Source: UBA7662 sp943369355
Lineage (GTDB): Bacteria; Bacteroidota; Bacteroidia; UBA7662
Length of the DNA stretch: 64,000 nt
NCBI GenBank assembly: GCA_943369355.1
Contig: CALRMX020000001.1
Location: forward strand, 496,001 to 560,000
Reading direction: 5' to 3'
Under the pieces are notes generated by a model. That model had not been told where the DNA came from. It saw only the letters and a program-made list of their open reading frames with translations, and searched no databases. Numbering within the stretch: the first letter of the stretch is position 1; every line of letters begins with the position of its first letter. This document shows, in pieces, positions 16,768-24,725 of the stretch. The translations under genes were made by a program, and so were the position numbers.

Positions 16768-18425
16768 TGACCTTTCCCCGTATCGATTTCGGACGTTTTT
16801 TCACTGGGGCATTTGTAGTATGGTGCATCCTCATTTTGCTGGGGATGTGGGTGGATGTGATGGAAGTAGATGCCGCCCAATATGCCGGTATTGGCAGAGA
16901 AATGAAAGAAAATGGTTCGTGGTTAGAAGTGTTCGAGCGTGGAGAAGATTACAATTCATTAGGAAATCCAGATAAGCCCCCCCTGCTCTTTTGGGCATCG
17001 GCTGCCAGTTTCATCTTGTTCGGAGAAAACACCTTCACTTACAAGTTAATATCTGTGTTGGTAGGTTTATTGGGCTTGTGGAGCGTGTATCAGCTAGGCA
17101 GGCTCATTTACGACAGCCGAACGGGCAAAATCGCGGCAATGCTCTACGGCACCAGCTTGGGCTTCATCTTGATGATGAACGACGTGCGCACCGATACCCT
17201 TTTGATTGGTTGGGTTGCCTTTGCTGCTTGGCAGCTTGAGCGATACTTTCGAATGAAACTATGGAGTGCCTGGTTCTTCGCATTCAGCGGCATTGCACTT
17301 GCCATGCTGGCGAAAGGCCCGTTAGGCCTGATTGCCGTAGCAGCTGCCTTTGGCGCCGACGCAATCCTTCGCAGGGATTGGAAACGTATCTTCCGTTGGG
17401 AATGGCTACCTGGCCTATTGGTAATTGGCATTTGGCTATTACCGATGCTCATCGGCTTATACCGCCAATGGGGTTGGGAGCATGGCATTAAGTACTACTT
17501 CTGGACGCAAAGTTTTGGTCGCATAACCGGCGAAAACGTATGGAAAAACGACAGCTCACCTTTTTTCTTTGTCCACACCACACTTTGGGCCTTTTTACCT
17601 TGGAGTGGCATTTTAGTTTCGGCTTTAATCAAGCAACTGGCCGAAATACGAAGATCCCTAACCAATGCGCTGCCGGGTGAATTTATTGGAACTGCTGGCT
17701 TTTTGCTGCTTTTTGTGGCTATGTCGCTCTCGCATTTTAAGTTGCCACATTACATCTACATTACCTTTCCGTTTGCAGCTTTGCTCGCGGCCGACTTTTT
17801 GGCCGATATGCCCGGAACCGGGAAAATGTTCAAATGGCTCAATACTTTTCAATTTATCTTGAGCCTGATCATCCTGGCAGTTGTAGCTGTAGTCATATTT
17901 TGGGTATTTCCTGCTAGTGAAATATGGTGGGTAGTTTTTGTTCTATGCCTCTTTGTAATCATCCGATTTTATCTCCAAAAATCAGATTTGTTGTTGGAGA
18001 TTACAGGCCCTTCGGTTATCGCAATTTTACTTTTTGGGCTTGTGGCCAACGCTTGGTTCTATCCACAATTACTCACTTTTCAGTCGAGTTCAAACGCGGG
18101 CAAATGGATTGCAACGCAAGAACTAGAAAAAGGGGAAGTCGGCTTGTTCCAAATAGGTGAAGAAAGTATTCATGCACTCGATTTCTACGCAGGCATGACC
18201 GTGCCGGCATACGACAGTACAACGCAGTTGCTTTCCGCAGACTCGCTTCAATGGCTTTATACGCATCCTAGTGGAATTGAAGCCCTTAAATCTGCCGGCT
18301 ATACCACCGAAATAGTCGCGCAGTGGCCATTTTTCAGGGTAACTCATCTGAACGGTCGCTTCTTAAATCCTGCTACTCGAGCACAAACACTCGAAAAAAG
18401 ATACATTGTTCGAATAAGCAGGTAA
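16767..18425 (+). CDS. ArnT-like membrane glycosyltransferase (PMT/GT83 superfamily)
   Basis: A 552-residue protein with about a dozen hydrophobic segments. The first loop carries VMEVDAAQYAGIGREM, the acidic motif of ArnT and PMT-type transferases, and KPPLLFWASA and NDVRTDTLLIGWVAF are also typical. The C-terminal third holds a small soluble domain (EKGEVGLFQIGEESIHALDF). It should transfer a sugar from a polyprenyl phosphate to an outer-face acceptor such as lipid A or protein; the acceptor is unknown. It is coupled to the GT2 gene. Confidence 0.87.
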   Translation: MTFPRIDFGRFFTGAFVVWCILILLGMWVDVMEVDAAQYAGIGREMKENGSWLEVFERGEDYNSLGNPDKPPLLFWASAASFILFGENTFTYKLISVLVGLLGLWSVYQLGRLIYDSRTGKIAAMLYGTSLGFILMMNDVRTDTLLIGWVAFAAWQLERYFRMKLWSAWFFAFSGIALAMLAKGPLGLIAVAAAFGADAILRRDWKRIFRWEWLPGLLVIGIWLLPMLIGLYRQWGWEHGIKYYFWTQSFGRITGENVWKNDSSPFFFVHTTLWAFLPWSGILVSALIKQLAEIRRSLTNALPGEFIGTAGFLLLFVAMSLSHFKLPHYIYITFPFAALLAADFLADMPGTGKMFKWLNTFQFILSLIILAVVAVVIFWVFPASEIWWVVFVLCLFVIIRFYLQKSDLLLEITGPSVIAILLFGLVANAWFYPQLLTFQSSSNAGKWIATQELEKGEVGLFQIGEESIHALDFYAGMTVPAYDSTTQLLSADSLQWLYTHPSGIEALKSAGYTTEIVAQWPFFRVTHLNGRFLNPATRAQTLEKRYIVRISR

Positions 18426-18430
18426 TTTTG
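18423..18430 (+). promoter_or_regulatory. -7 box upstream of cca
   Basis: TAATTTTG (TAnnTTTG) starts within the stop codon of the preceding gene and ends 21 bases before the ATG at 18452. A TTG at 18406-18408 lies only 14 bases upstream, shorter than usual. Confidence 0.38.
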
Positions 18431-18451
18431 CGCCCCAGTCCGCCATTTTTA

Positions 18452-19858
18452 ATGAAACTAAACCTCGACGAACCCGTATTTGAACAGCTGCATGCTTTTG
18501 CACAGGCAAAGGAGTCGGAATGTTATGTGGTGGGTGGTTACGTCCGTGATTTGCTGCTAGGACGTCCGAACAAAGACATCGACATACTCGTCATTGGTGG
18601 GGGTATTCATTTCGCTCGCGAATTTGCCAGTAGCTTGAAAGGTAACCCCAATGTGACCGTATTCAAGAACTATGGAACTGCTCGTTTGCCCTACGGCGAT
18701 TTAGAACTAGAATTCGTAGGTGCTCGAAAAGAAAGCTATCGCGAAGATTCTCGCAACCCAATAGTGGAAGATGGCAGCTTGGACGACGATATTGACCGCC
18801 GTGATTTCACCATCAATGCCATGGCCATTCAAATTTGGCCAAACTTGGGTCAACTGGTCGATCGCCACAATGGAGTTGCTGACCTTGAAGCCAAAAGACT
18901 GATTACTCCACTCGACCCAAACGTAACGTTTAGCGACGACCCGCTTCGCATGATGCGAGCCATTCGATTTGCTTCGCAACTTCAGTTTGAGCTCGACCCA
19001 TCTACCTTCGAGGCAATTAAAGCTAATGCCCCGAGACTCGACATCATCACGCGAGAACGAATTAGCGATGAGCTGAATAAAATTATTCTATCCCCTGTAC
19101 CCAGTATCGGGTTTAAGTTGCTTTTCGACACTGGATTGCTGCACCGATTTTTCCCCGACATGGTTCAGCTGCACGGGGTGAAAAAAGTGAACGGCAAAAG
19201 CCACAAGGACAATTTTTATCATACCCTGCAAGTCCTCGACAATTTGTGTGAACTTACCGATGATTTGTGGTTGAGATGGTCGGCCATACTTCACGATATT
19301 GCCAAACCACAAACACAGCGCTACGAAGAAGGCCATGGATGGACGTTCCATGGTCACGAGGAGTTGGGTGCCCGAATGGTCCCACGCATTTTTAAAGAAC
19401 TCAAATTACCCCTGAACGAAAAGATGCGTTTTGTACAAAAGCTCGTTCGCCTTCATTTGCGTCCAATAGCGCTAACCAAAAATACGGTAACCGATTCGGC
19501 GGTTCGAAGACTCATTTTTGAGGTGGGCGAAGACATAGATGCATTGATGAAATTGTGCAAGGCCGACATTACATCGAAGAATGAAGCAAAAGTCCGCTTG
19601 TATAAAAAGAACTTTACTATTTTAGAGCAGAAGGTCCTTGAGGTCGCGGAAGGCGATCGTCTTCGCCTCTGGCAGCCCCCTGTTAGCGGTCAAGAAATCA
19701 TGGATTTTTTCGGTATACCGGCCGGCAAGGAAGTCGGCATGATTAAGAATTCCATCCGTCAAGCTATACTTGATGGGATCATAGAAAACGATCGTGAACA
19801 AGCTTTTAAGCTGATGCTTGAAAAAGGTCAAAATTTGGGCTTGACACGAAAAGGATAG
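18452..19858 (+). CDS. cca: CCA tRNA nucleotidyltransferase with HD domain
   Basis: A 468-residue enzyme adding or repairing the 3' CCA of tRNA. The N-terminal nucleotidyltransferase motif is YVVGGYVRDLLLGRPNKDIDILV with the DxD metal ligands. DRRDFTINAMAI and DDPLRMMRAIRFASQL follow. The HD domain reads HTLQVLDNLCEL to WSAILHDIAKP, with a TFHGHEELGARM helix. The start is ATG 18452; the open frame reaches back to 18323 but overlaps the ArnT-like gene. Some Bacteroidota relatives are annotated as poly(A) polymerase, but the HD arrangement favours the CCA enzyme. Confidence 0.9.
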   Translation: MKLNLDEPVFEQLHAFAQAKESECYVVGGYVRDLLLGRPNKDIDILVIGGGIHFAREFASSLKGNPNVTVFKNYGTARLPYGDLELEFVGARKESYREDSRNPIVEDGSLDDDIDRRDFTINAMAIQIWPNLGQLVDRHNGVADLEAKRLITPLDPNVTFSDDPLRMMRAIRFASQLQFELDPSTFEAIKANAPRLDIITRERISDELNKIILSPVPSIGFKLLFDTGLLHRFFPDMVQLHGVKKVNGKSHKDNFYHTLQVLDNLCELTDDLWLRWSAILHDIAKPQTQRYEEGHGWTFHGHEELGARMVPRIFKELKLPLNEKMRFVQKLVRLHLRPIALTKNTVTDSAVRRLIFEVGEDIDALMKLCKADITSKNEAKVRLYKKNFTILEQKVLEVAEGDRLRLWQPPVSGQEIMDFFGIPAGKEVGMIKNSIRQAILDGIIENDREQAFKLMLEKGQNLGLTRKG

Positions 19859-19870
19859 TTCCTATTTTTG
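19841..19870 (+). promoter_or_regulatory. complete Bacteroidota-type promoter
   Basis: TTG at 19841-19843 (within TTGACA) is separated by exactly 19 bases from TATTTTTG at 19863-19870, the consensus spacing. It overlaps the 3' end of cca and drives the pRiA4b ORF-3-like gene starting at 19896, with a leader of about 20 bases. Confidence 0.72.
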
Positions 19871-19895
19871 GCGCTTTCAAAACCACTCCAATCGC

Positions 19896-20636
19896 ATGGC
19901 TATATATCGCTTCCGAGTTGAAATTGAAGATTACGAAGGTCTCTATCGCGAGATCGAAGTAAAGTCAACGCAAACCTTTGAAGACCTGCATTATGCAATC
20001 CTCAGAGCTTACAGCTTTGACGTAAAACATCCTGCATCTTTCTTTTATTCCGACGACCTCTGGCATATGGAAGATGAAATTGCCTTCAAGGATATGCAGT
20101 ACAACATGACGTCGGACGCACTTCCGATGAACAAGACGCGCATCAGCGAGTACATCGACGATCCGCATCAGCGATTCATTTATGTGTATCAGTCCGACGA
20201 AGGATGGGCATTTTTAGTGGAACTCGTCAACATCGACACCAACGATCTAGGCAAAACAGGCCTTCCAGTGATGGTTAAGTCGGTAGGAGAAGCCCCTAAA
20301 CAATACAACACCAAAGTGGTGGTAAAACCCGCCATCGAAAAAGAAAAAGCCAAGCCTGCAGCTGAGTTGTTGGATATCATTGACGATGAAACTCCAGAAG
20401 CAGCTGACGATTTAGTGGTATTTGAAAGTTTTGAAGCCGAACGTTCAAAAGGGAAATCGGAAAACCTCGACTTAGATTTGGATTTAGACGATGATGCTGG
20501 TTTGGAAGACGAAGATGAGCTGGATGAGGATGAAGACGATGATTTAGATGGCGATATTGACGACGATGACGACGATTTCGGCGGCTCGAAAGGCAAAGGC
20601 AGAGGTCGAAGTTCGGATTACGACGACGATTACTAA
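19896..20636 (+). CDS. pRiA4b ORF-3-like protein with very acidic C-terminal tail
   Basis: A 246-residue protein. The first 120 residues match the plasmid pRiA4b ORF-3-like family (YRFRVEIEDYEGLYREIEV, TFEDLHYAILRAYSFDVKH, ASFFYSDDLWHM, RFIYVYQSDEGWAFLVEL). The last 90 residues are almost all Asp, Glu and Leu with Asp runs, then a Gly-Lys-Arg-Ser patch and YDDDY at the end. The function is unknown. The tail could bind basic proteins or metal, but that is a guess. It has its own promoter and a terminator just after the stop, so it is monocistronic. Confidence 0.75.
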   Translation: MAIYRFRVEIEDYEGLYREIEVKSTQTFEDLHYAILRAYSFDVKHPASFFYSDDLWHMEDEIAFKDMQYNMTSDALPMNKTRISEYIDDPHQRFIYVYQSDEGWAFLVELVNIDTNDLGKTGLPVMVKSVGEAPKQYNTKVVVKPAIEKEKAKPAAELLDIIDDETPEAADDLVVFESFEAERSKGKSENLDLDLDLDDDAGLEDEDELDEDEDDDLDGDIDDDDDDFGGSKGKGRGRSSDYDDDY

Positions 20637-20641
20637 TACAA

Positions 20642-20672
20642 AACGGGCTGCAATTCGCAGCCTGTTTCGTTT
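20642..20672 (+). terminator. terminator after the acidic-tail gene
   Basis: GGGCTGC (20645-20651), loop AATTC, then GCAGCC (20657-20662) forms a hairpin six bases after the stop at 20636. It is followed by the imperfect T-rich stretch TGTTTCGTTT. Confidence 0.65.
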
Positions 20673-20695
20673 AACCGAACAAACAGCAGTTCCGA

Positions 20696-21610
20696 ATGGC
20701 TAATGATAAACCTGTACTCATACTTGTTGTAGGTCCAACTGCAAGTGGCAAAACAGCCCTTGCTATTGATCTTGCCGTCAAGCTGAAAACATCGATACTT
20801 TCGGCCGATTCTCGTCAGTTTTACCGCGAATTGCCCATCGGTACGGCCATGCCCAATGCGGAACAGTTAGCCATGGCTCAACACTATTTTATCGCCGATA
20901 GGAGTTTAGAGGACCATTTAAATGCAGGTGCATACGAAAAGGAGGCTAATGCCTTGCTTGAATCTCTTTTTACCAGTAAAAATGTAGTCGTTGCTTGTGG
21001 CGGGTCAGGCCTATTTTTGAAAGCAATGGTTGACGGTTTCGACGATATTTCGCCGCGTAATGAGGCCATTCGCCAGCAATGGCAGCATGAATTTGATACC
21101 AACGGCATAGAAAGACTGCAATTTGAAGTGCGTTTACGCGATCCCCACTATGCGGCATCTGCCGATATGCACAATCATCAACGGCTAATTAGAGCTTTAG
21201 AGGTGATGGAACAAACCGGTCGCCCCTATTCTGAGCTTCGTAAAAATGAAACGAAAACCCGACCGTATCGCTGTATTTGGATTGGCTTATCGCCAGATAG
21301 GCCCGTACTTCACCAAAGAATAAATGACCGAGTAGACCACATGATTACTGCCGGTTTGGTTGATGAGGCTAGAAAAGTATACCACTTGAAAGAACACGAG
21401 TCACTCCGCACTGTAGGTTACGAGGAGCTGTTTGAGTATTTCGAAGGATCAATCACGCTCGAACAAGCCATAGCCGACATTAAAACCCATACAAGGCAGT
21501 TCGCCCGACGACAGATGACATGGTTTCGCAAAAACCCGGAAATACATTGGTTTAGCAGACCTGACGACCCCGAAATATGGAATCTGGTCCGTAATTTAAC
21601 CATTCGATAA
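20696..21610 (+). CDS. miaA: tRNA dimethylallyltransferase
   Basis: A 304-residue enzyme that transfers the dimethylallyl group to N6 of A37 in tRNAs reading UNN codons. Motifs are the P-loop VVGPTASGKTALAIDLA, SADSRQFYRELPIGTAMP, VACGGSGLFLKAMVDGFDD, and the C-terminal YEELFEYFEGSITLEQAI with TRQFARRQMTWFRK. All core blocks are present at the expected spacing. The stop is one base before rsmE, making an RNA-modification pair. Confidence 0.96.
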   Translation: MANDKPVLILVVGPTASGKTALAIDLAVKLKTSILSADSRQFYRELPIGTAMPNAEQLAMAQHYFIADRSLEDHLNAGAYEKEANALLESLFTSKNVVVACGGSGLFLKAMVDGFDDISPRNEAIRQQWQHEFDTNGIERLQFEVRLRDPHYAASADMHNHQRLIRALEVMEQTGRPYSELRKNETKTRPYRCIWIGLSPDRPVLHQRINDRVDHMITAGLVDEARKVYHLKEHESLRTVGYEELFEYFEGSITLEQAIADIKTHTRQFARRQMTWFRKNPEIHWFSRPDDPEIWNLVRNLTIR

Positions 21611-21611
21611 G

Positions 21612-22313
21612 ATGGAGCTTTATTATTCACCCGAGCTAGTAGAATGTACCGAATTCAGTCTTCCTGACGAAGAGGCGCAGCACGCTTTTCGTACCAGAAG
21701 GTTGCCAGTTGGAGGAAGAATTGATGTAACGAATGGGGCTGGTCTTCATTTGGAGGCAGAAATATTGAACAATCAGCCTAAATCGAATCGACTCAAAACG
21801 CTTCGAAGCATCCAATTAGGAAAAGTGGTTCCTGAAATTCATTTGTGGGTCGCACCATTAAAACAAGAGGCCCGTTTTGAATGGATTATCGAAAAAGCTG
21901 TAGAACTCGGGATTAGCGAGATTCACCCCATTCTCACCAAACGTACAGAAAAGATTCACCTAAGAATCAATCGTTTGGAGCGTATTGCCATTGCCGCGAT
22001 GAAACAATCGCTGAAGTTTTATTTGCCGCGCATCGTCGACCCCTTGCCTTTCGATAAGCTATGGCCCTTAAAGGGTAAAGTACTTTTTGCACACTGTATG
22101 GAGGGAGTAAAAGAAGCCATACGCCCTGAATTGTGCGATGCAGAAGTATACCATGTTTTCATTGGCCCTGAAGGCGACTTCCATCCCGACGAGCTGAAAG
22201 AAGCCCAAAAGTACGGAGTAACGGAAATAAGTTTGGGTAACAGCCGTTTACGTACCGAAACAGCCGCCATTACGGCACTTGTACAATTACATCATTCTAT
22301 TTCGATAAAATGA
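21612..22313 (+). CDS. rsmE: 16S rRNA m3U1498 methyltransferase
   Basis: A 233-residue SPOUT methyltransferase that methylates N3 of U1498 in 16S rRNA. An N-terminal PUA-like barrel precedes the SPOUT domain. Diagnostic segments are APLKQEARFEWIIEKAVELGI, HPILTKRTEK, FIGPEGDFHPDEL and ISLGNSRLRTETAAITAL, the last being the knot that binds S-adenosylmethionine. It begins one base after miaA and overlaps the next gene by four bases (ATGA). Confidence 0.94.
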   Translation: MELYYSPELVECTEFSLPDEEAQHAFRTRRLPVGGRIDVTNGAGLHLEAEILNNQPKSNRLKTLRSIQLGKVVPEIHLWVAPLKQEARFEWIIEKAVELGISEIHPILTKRTEKIHLRINRLERIAIAAMKQSLKFYLPRIVDPLPFDKLWPLKGKVLFAHCMEGVKEAIRPELCDAEVYHVFIGPEGDFHPDELKEAQKYGVTEISLGNSRLRTETAAITALVQLHHSISIK

Positions 22314-22984
22314 AATTCTCTCGAATATATACTTTATTTATTTCCGTGCTATTTGGACTATCGACGCTTGCCGTTCAGGGTCAGGCCACGTTGAAATTTG
22401 CGAAACTAAAATACCGCGGTGGTGGCGATTGGTATGCCAACCCAACAGCTCTTAAAAATCTAGCGCGCTATTGCAATCAGCAATTAGGTACGAACATCGA
22501 TTTGAACGAACAAATTATCGACGTTGGAAGCCCAGATTTATTTCGTTTTCCATTTGTTCACATGACAGGCCACGGAAACGTAGTTTTTTCGGTAGAGGAT
22601 GCCAGTAACCTCCGTAAATATCTCGTTGGTGGTGGATTTCTGCACATCGACGACAATTATGGTATGGATACCTACGTACGCACCGAAATGAAGAAAGTTT
22701 TCCCAGAATTACAATTTGTGGATTTACCCTTCAATCATCCGATTTACCAACAACCGTTTCGGTTTAACAATGGAATCCCAAAAATTCACGAGCACGATGG
22801 CAAGCCTGCCCAAGGTTTAGGCCTTTTCTATCAAGGAAGGCTGGTATGTTTTTACAGCTACGAAACCGACCTGGGCGATGGATGGGAAGACCAAGAGGTT
22901 CATAATGACCCCGAGGAGCTTCGTACCAAAGCGCTTCAAATGGGTGCTAATTTGGTGAATTTTGCCTTCACACAAGGGTTATAG
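22310..22984 (+). CDS. exported DUF4159 protein
   Basis: A 224-residue protein with a signal peptide (SVLFGLSTLAVQGQA) and a DUF4159 domain: FAKLKYRGGGDWYANPTALKNL, FRFPFVHMTGHGNVVFS, LRKYLVGGGFLHIDDNYG and FNHPIYQQPF. The domain resembles class I glutamine-amidotransferase-like folds but lacks a recognisable Cys-His-Glu triad. Its function is unknown; DUF4159 proteins often occur with MoxR/DUF58 clusters, and none is seen here. It is coupled to rsmE by ATGA. Its 3' end overlaps the convergent pyrD by six bases. Confidence 0.82.
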   Translation: MKFSRIYTLFISVLFGLSTLAVQGQATLKFAKLKYRGGGDWYANPTALKNLARYCNQQLGTNIDLNEQIIDVGSPDLFRFPFVHMTGHGNVVFSVEDASNLRKYLVGGGFLHIDDNYGMDTYVRTEMKKVFPELQFVDLPFNHPIYQQPFRFNNGIPKIHEHDGKPAQGLGLFYQGRLVCFYSYETDLGDGWEDQEVHNDPEELRTKALQMGANLVNFAFTQGL

Positions 22985-23989
22985 GCGCGCAATAGCGTGT
23001 ACTAAGCTTGGGCCTTTGTAAATAAATCCAGTATATAACTGAACCAGCGGAGCACCAGCATCCAATTTTTTTTGAGCATCTGCAGCCGACAGGATGCCAC
23101 CAACGCCCATAATCGGAAATTTCCCCTCCGATTTGCGCTGCAAATAAGCCAAAACTTCGGTAGAGCGTTTTAATACTGGGGCTCCACTTAATCCGCCAGC
23201 TCCAATGGCGTCAACCTCTTCTTTAGGCGTATGTGTCAAGCTACGTTCCACAGTCGTATTGGTAGCAACTATCCCGTGAATACCGGTTTCAAAAACGATA
23301 GCGACAATATCATCTAGCTGCCCATCGGTCAAGTCGGGGGCAATCTTCAGAAATATTGGTTTTGCTTTTTCTTGCCCATGATTGAGCTGGATTAAACGCG
23401 ACAATAATTCGGTGAGTGGTTTCTTTTCTTGTAACTCTCGAAGATTAGGCGTATTGGGTGAACTTACATTCACGGTGAAATAATCTACATACGGAAACAA
23501 CCCCAAAAAACAACGCTCGTAATCCTGTACGGCAAGTTCGTTCGGGGTAACCTTGTTTTTACCAATGTTTCCTCCTACGAGTATTCCATCAGGTCGCTTT
23601 TTTAATTGTTCAATAGCTTGATCGAGGCCAAGGTTATTAAAACCAAGTCGATTAATGAGTGCCTTATCTTCTGGCAAACGAAATAAGCGAGGTTTATCAT
23701 TTCCACTTTGAGCAACAGGCGTGATGGTGCCAATTTCCATAAAACCAAAACCGAGCGCTTTAAACACTGGCATGTAGCGCGCATCTTTATCGAAACCAGC
23801 AGCTAACCCTACCCTGTTTGGAAACTGCAAACCGCAAACTTCAACAGGTTTGTGCACCTTAGGATAAAGCCACAAAAACACCCACGAAGTCAATGGAAAT
23901 TGTACCAAAAACAGCAATAAGTCCATGGTTACGTAATGGGCTTTTTCGGGAGGCAACAAAAAGAGGATTGAGCGTATAAATCGGAACAT
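22979..23989 (-). CDS. pyrD: dihydroorotate dehydrogenase (quinone), class 2
   Basis: A 336-residue membrane-associated FMN enzyme oxidising dihydroorotate to orotate with quinone as acceptor. The N-terminal helical pair (MFRFIRSILFLLPPEKAHYV) is the class 2 membrane extension. Motifs are NRVGLAAGFDKDA, FTVNVSSPNTPNLRELQ with the catalytic Ser, FLKIAPDL, ATNTTVER, GGLSGAPV and IMGVGGI. It starts one base after the mnmD stop, so both are probably on one transcript. Confidence 0.95.
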   Translation of the reverse strand: MFRFIRSILFLLPPEKAHYVTMDLLLFLVQFPLTSWVFLWLYPKVHKPVEVCGLQFPNRVGLAAGFDKDARYMPVFKALGFGFMEIGTITPVAQSGNDKPRLFRLPEDKALINRLGFNNLGLDQAIEQLKKRPDGILVGGNIGKNKVTPNELAVQDYERCFLGLFPYVDYFTVNVSSPNTPNLRELQEKKPLTELLSRLIQLNHGQEKAKPIFLKIAPDLTDGQLDDIVAIVFETGIHGIVATNTTVERSLTHTPKEEVDAIGAGGLSGAPVLKRSTEVLAYLQRKSEGKFPIMGVGGILSAADAQKKLDAGAPLVQLYTGFIYKGPSLVHAIARL

Positions 23990-23990
23990 A

Positions 23991-24665
23991 CTATGCTTTG
24001 GTAATTCTTAACATTTCACGTTTACCGGGAGGACCGGGTAACTTTTCTGCCTTGCAGCCAAGTGCTACAAAGGCCCTGCGAATATAGGCCCGAATACAAT
24101 AGGTAACTAAAACTCCACCTTCTTCCATCAAACTTACAATCTTTCGAACCGCTGCTTCGTCCCACATATCTTCTTGCGTGCTGGGGGAAAAAGCATCGTA
24201 AAACACTAAATTATAACGTTGTTTGGTTTCAAAGTCAAGCAGTCGCTCGCGCACTACGACACAAGGAGACGAACCGACATGTACTGTTGCGCCTTCAATC
24301 AGCTGGTTATACTGTTGCTGAATCGAATGGTAGAAAACATCAACCTCTTTGAAACTCCCATAATTTAAATTTTGAATCAACTCGAATGGCAAAGGGAAAG
24401 GCTCCAAGCCTGTGTATTGTACTTCAACTCGATTTTCAGCAGCCCACCGAAAAGCCAATGCAGCATTCAATCCAGTGCCAAAACCTACCTCGAGTAAGTT
24501 CAATTTCTTTAGCTCCTTGAAATGGTTTAATCCTTGTTTTTCAAATACATACAGCGACTCAGTTAAAGCACCAAATTGACTGTGGTAATGCTCACCTGTT
24601 TTGTGAAGAAGCACGGTATGTGAACCGTCGCGGGTGGTTACGATGCTATGGAGGGAGGCAGACAA
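23991..24665 (-). CDS. mnmD: MnmD-type tRNA (mnm5s2U34) methyltransferase
   Basis: A protein of about 224 residues that, by family, methylates 5-aminomethyl-2-thiouridine at the tRNA wobble position. It corresponds to the methyltransferase half of MnmC. Diagnostic segments are TTRDGSHTVLLHKTGEHYHS, GALTESLYVF, LLEVGFGTGLNAALAFRWA, YTGLEPFPLPFEL, YDAFSPSTQEDMWDE and LPGPPGKREMLRI. No ATG lies near the expected N-terminus. I chose TTG 24665 because it sits just after a -7 box (24681-24688); the frame stays open to 24797, but that would run over rarA. The start is uncertain. Confidence 0.85.
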   Translation of the reverse strand: MSASLHSIVTTRDGSHTVLLHKTGEHYHSQFGALTESLYVFEKQGLNHFKELKKLNLLEVGFGTGLNAALAFRWAAENRVEVQYTGLEPFPLPFELIQNLNYGSFKEVDVFYHSIQQQYNQLIEGATVHVGSSPCVVVRERLLDFETKQRYNLVFYDAFSPSTQEDMWDEAAVRKIVSLMEEGGVLVTYCIRAYIRRAFVALGCKAEKLPGPPGKREMLRITKA

Positions 24666-24680
24666 GCAGGAATGTTTCAA

Positions 24681-24688
24681 CAAAAATA
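24681..24688 (-). promoter_or_regulatory. -7 box of mnmD-pyrD
   Basis: On the minus strand this reads TATTTTTG (TAnnTTTG). It lies 15 bases before the proposed TTG start at 24665 and faces away from rarA, whose ATG is at 24726. Confidence 0.42.
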
Positions 24689-24725
24689 GTTTGAAGTACG
24701 GAGGTAGCTTATTTTTAGGAAAGAA

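Noticed and set aside
20189..20596. A 135-codon minus-strand frame with long serine runs opposite the acidic-tail gene
   Set aside because: It is the antisense image of GAT/GAC/GAA codons; no start context or family, and the plus-strand gene is clear.
19896..20636. Mobile element based on the pRiA4b plasmid family name
   Set aside because: No transposase, terminal repeats or target duplication nearby; the name is historical.
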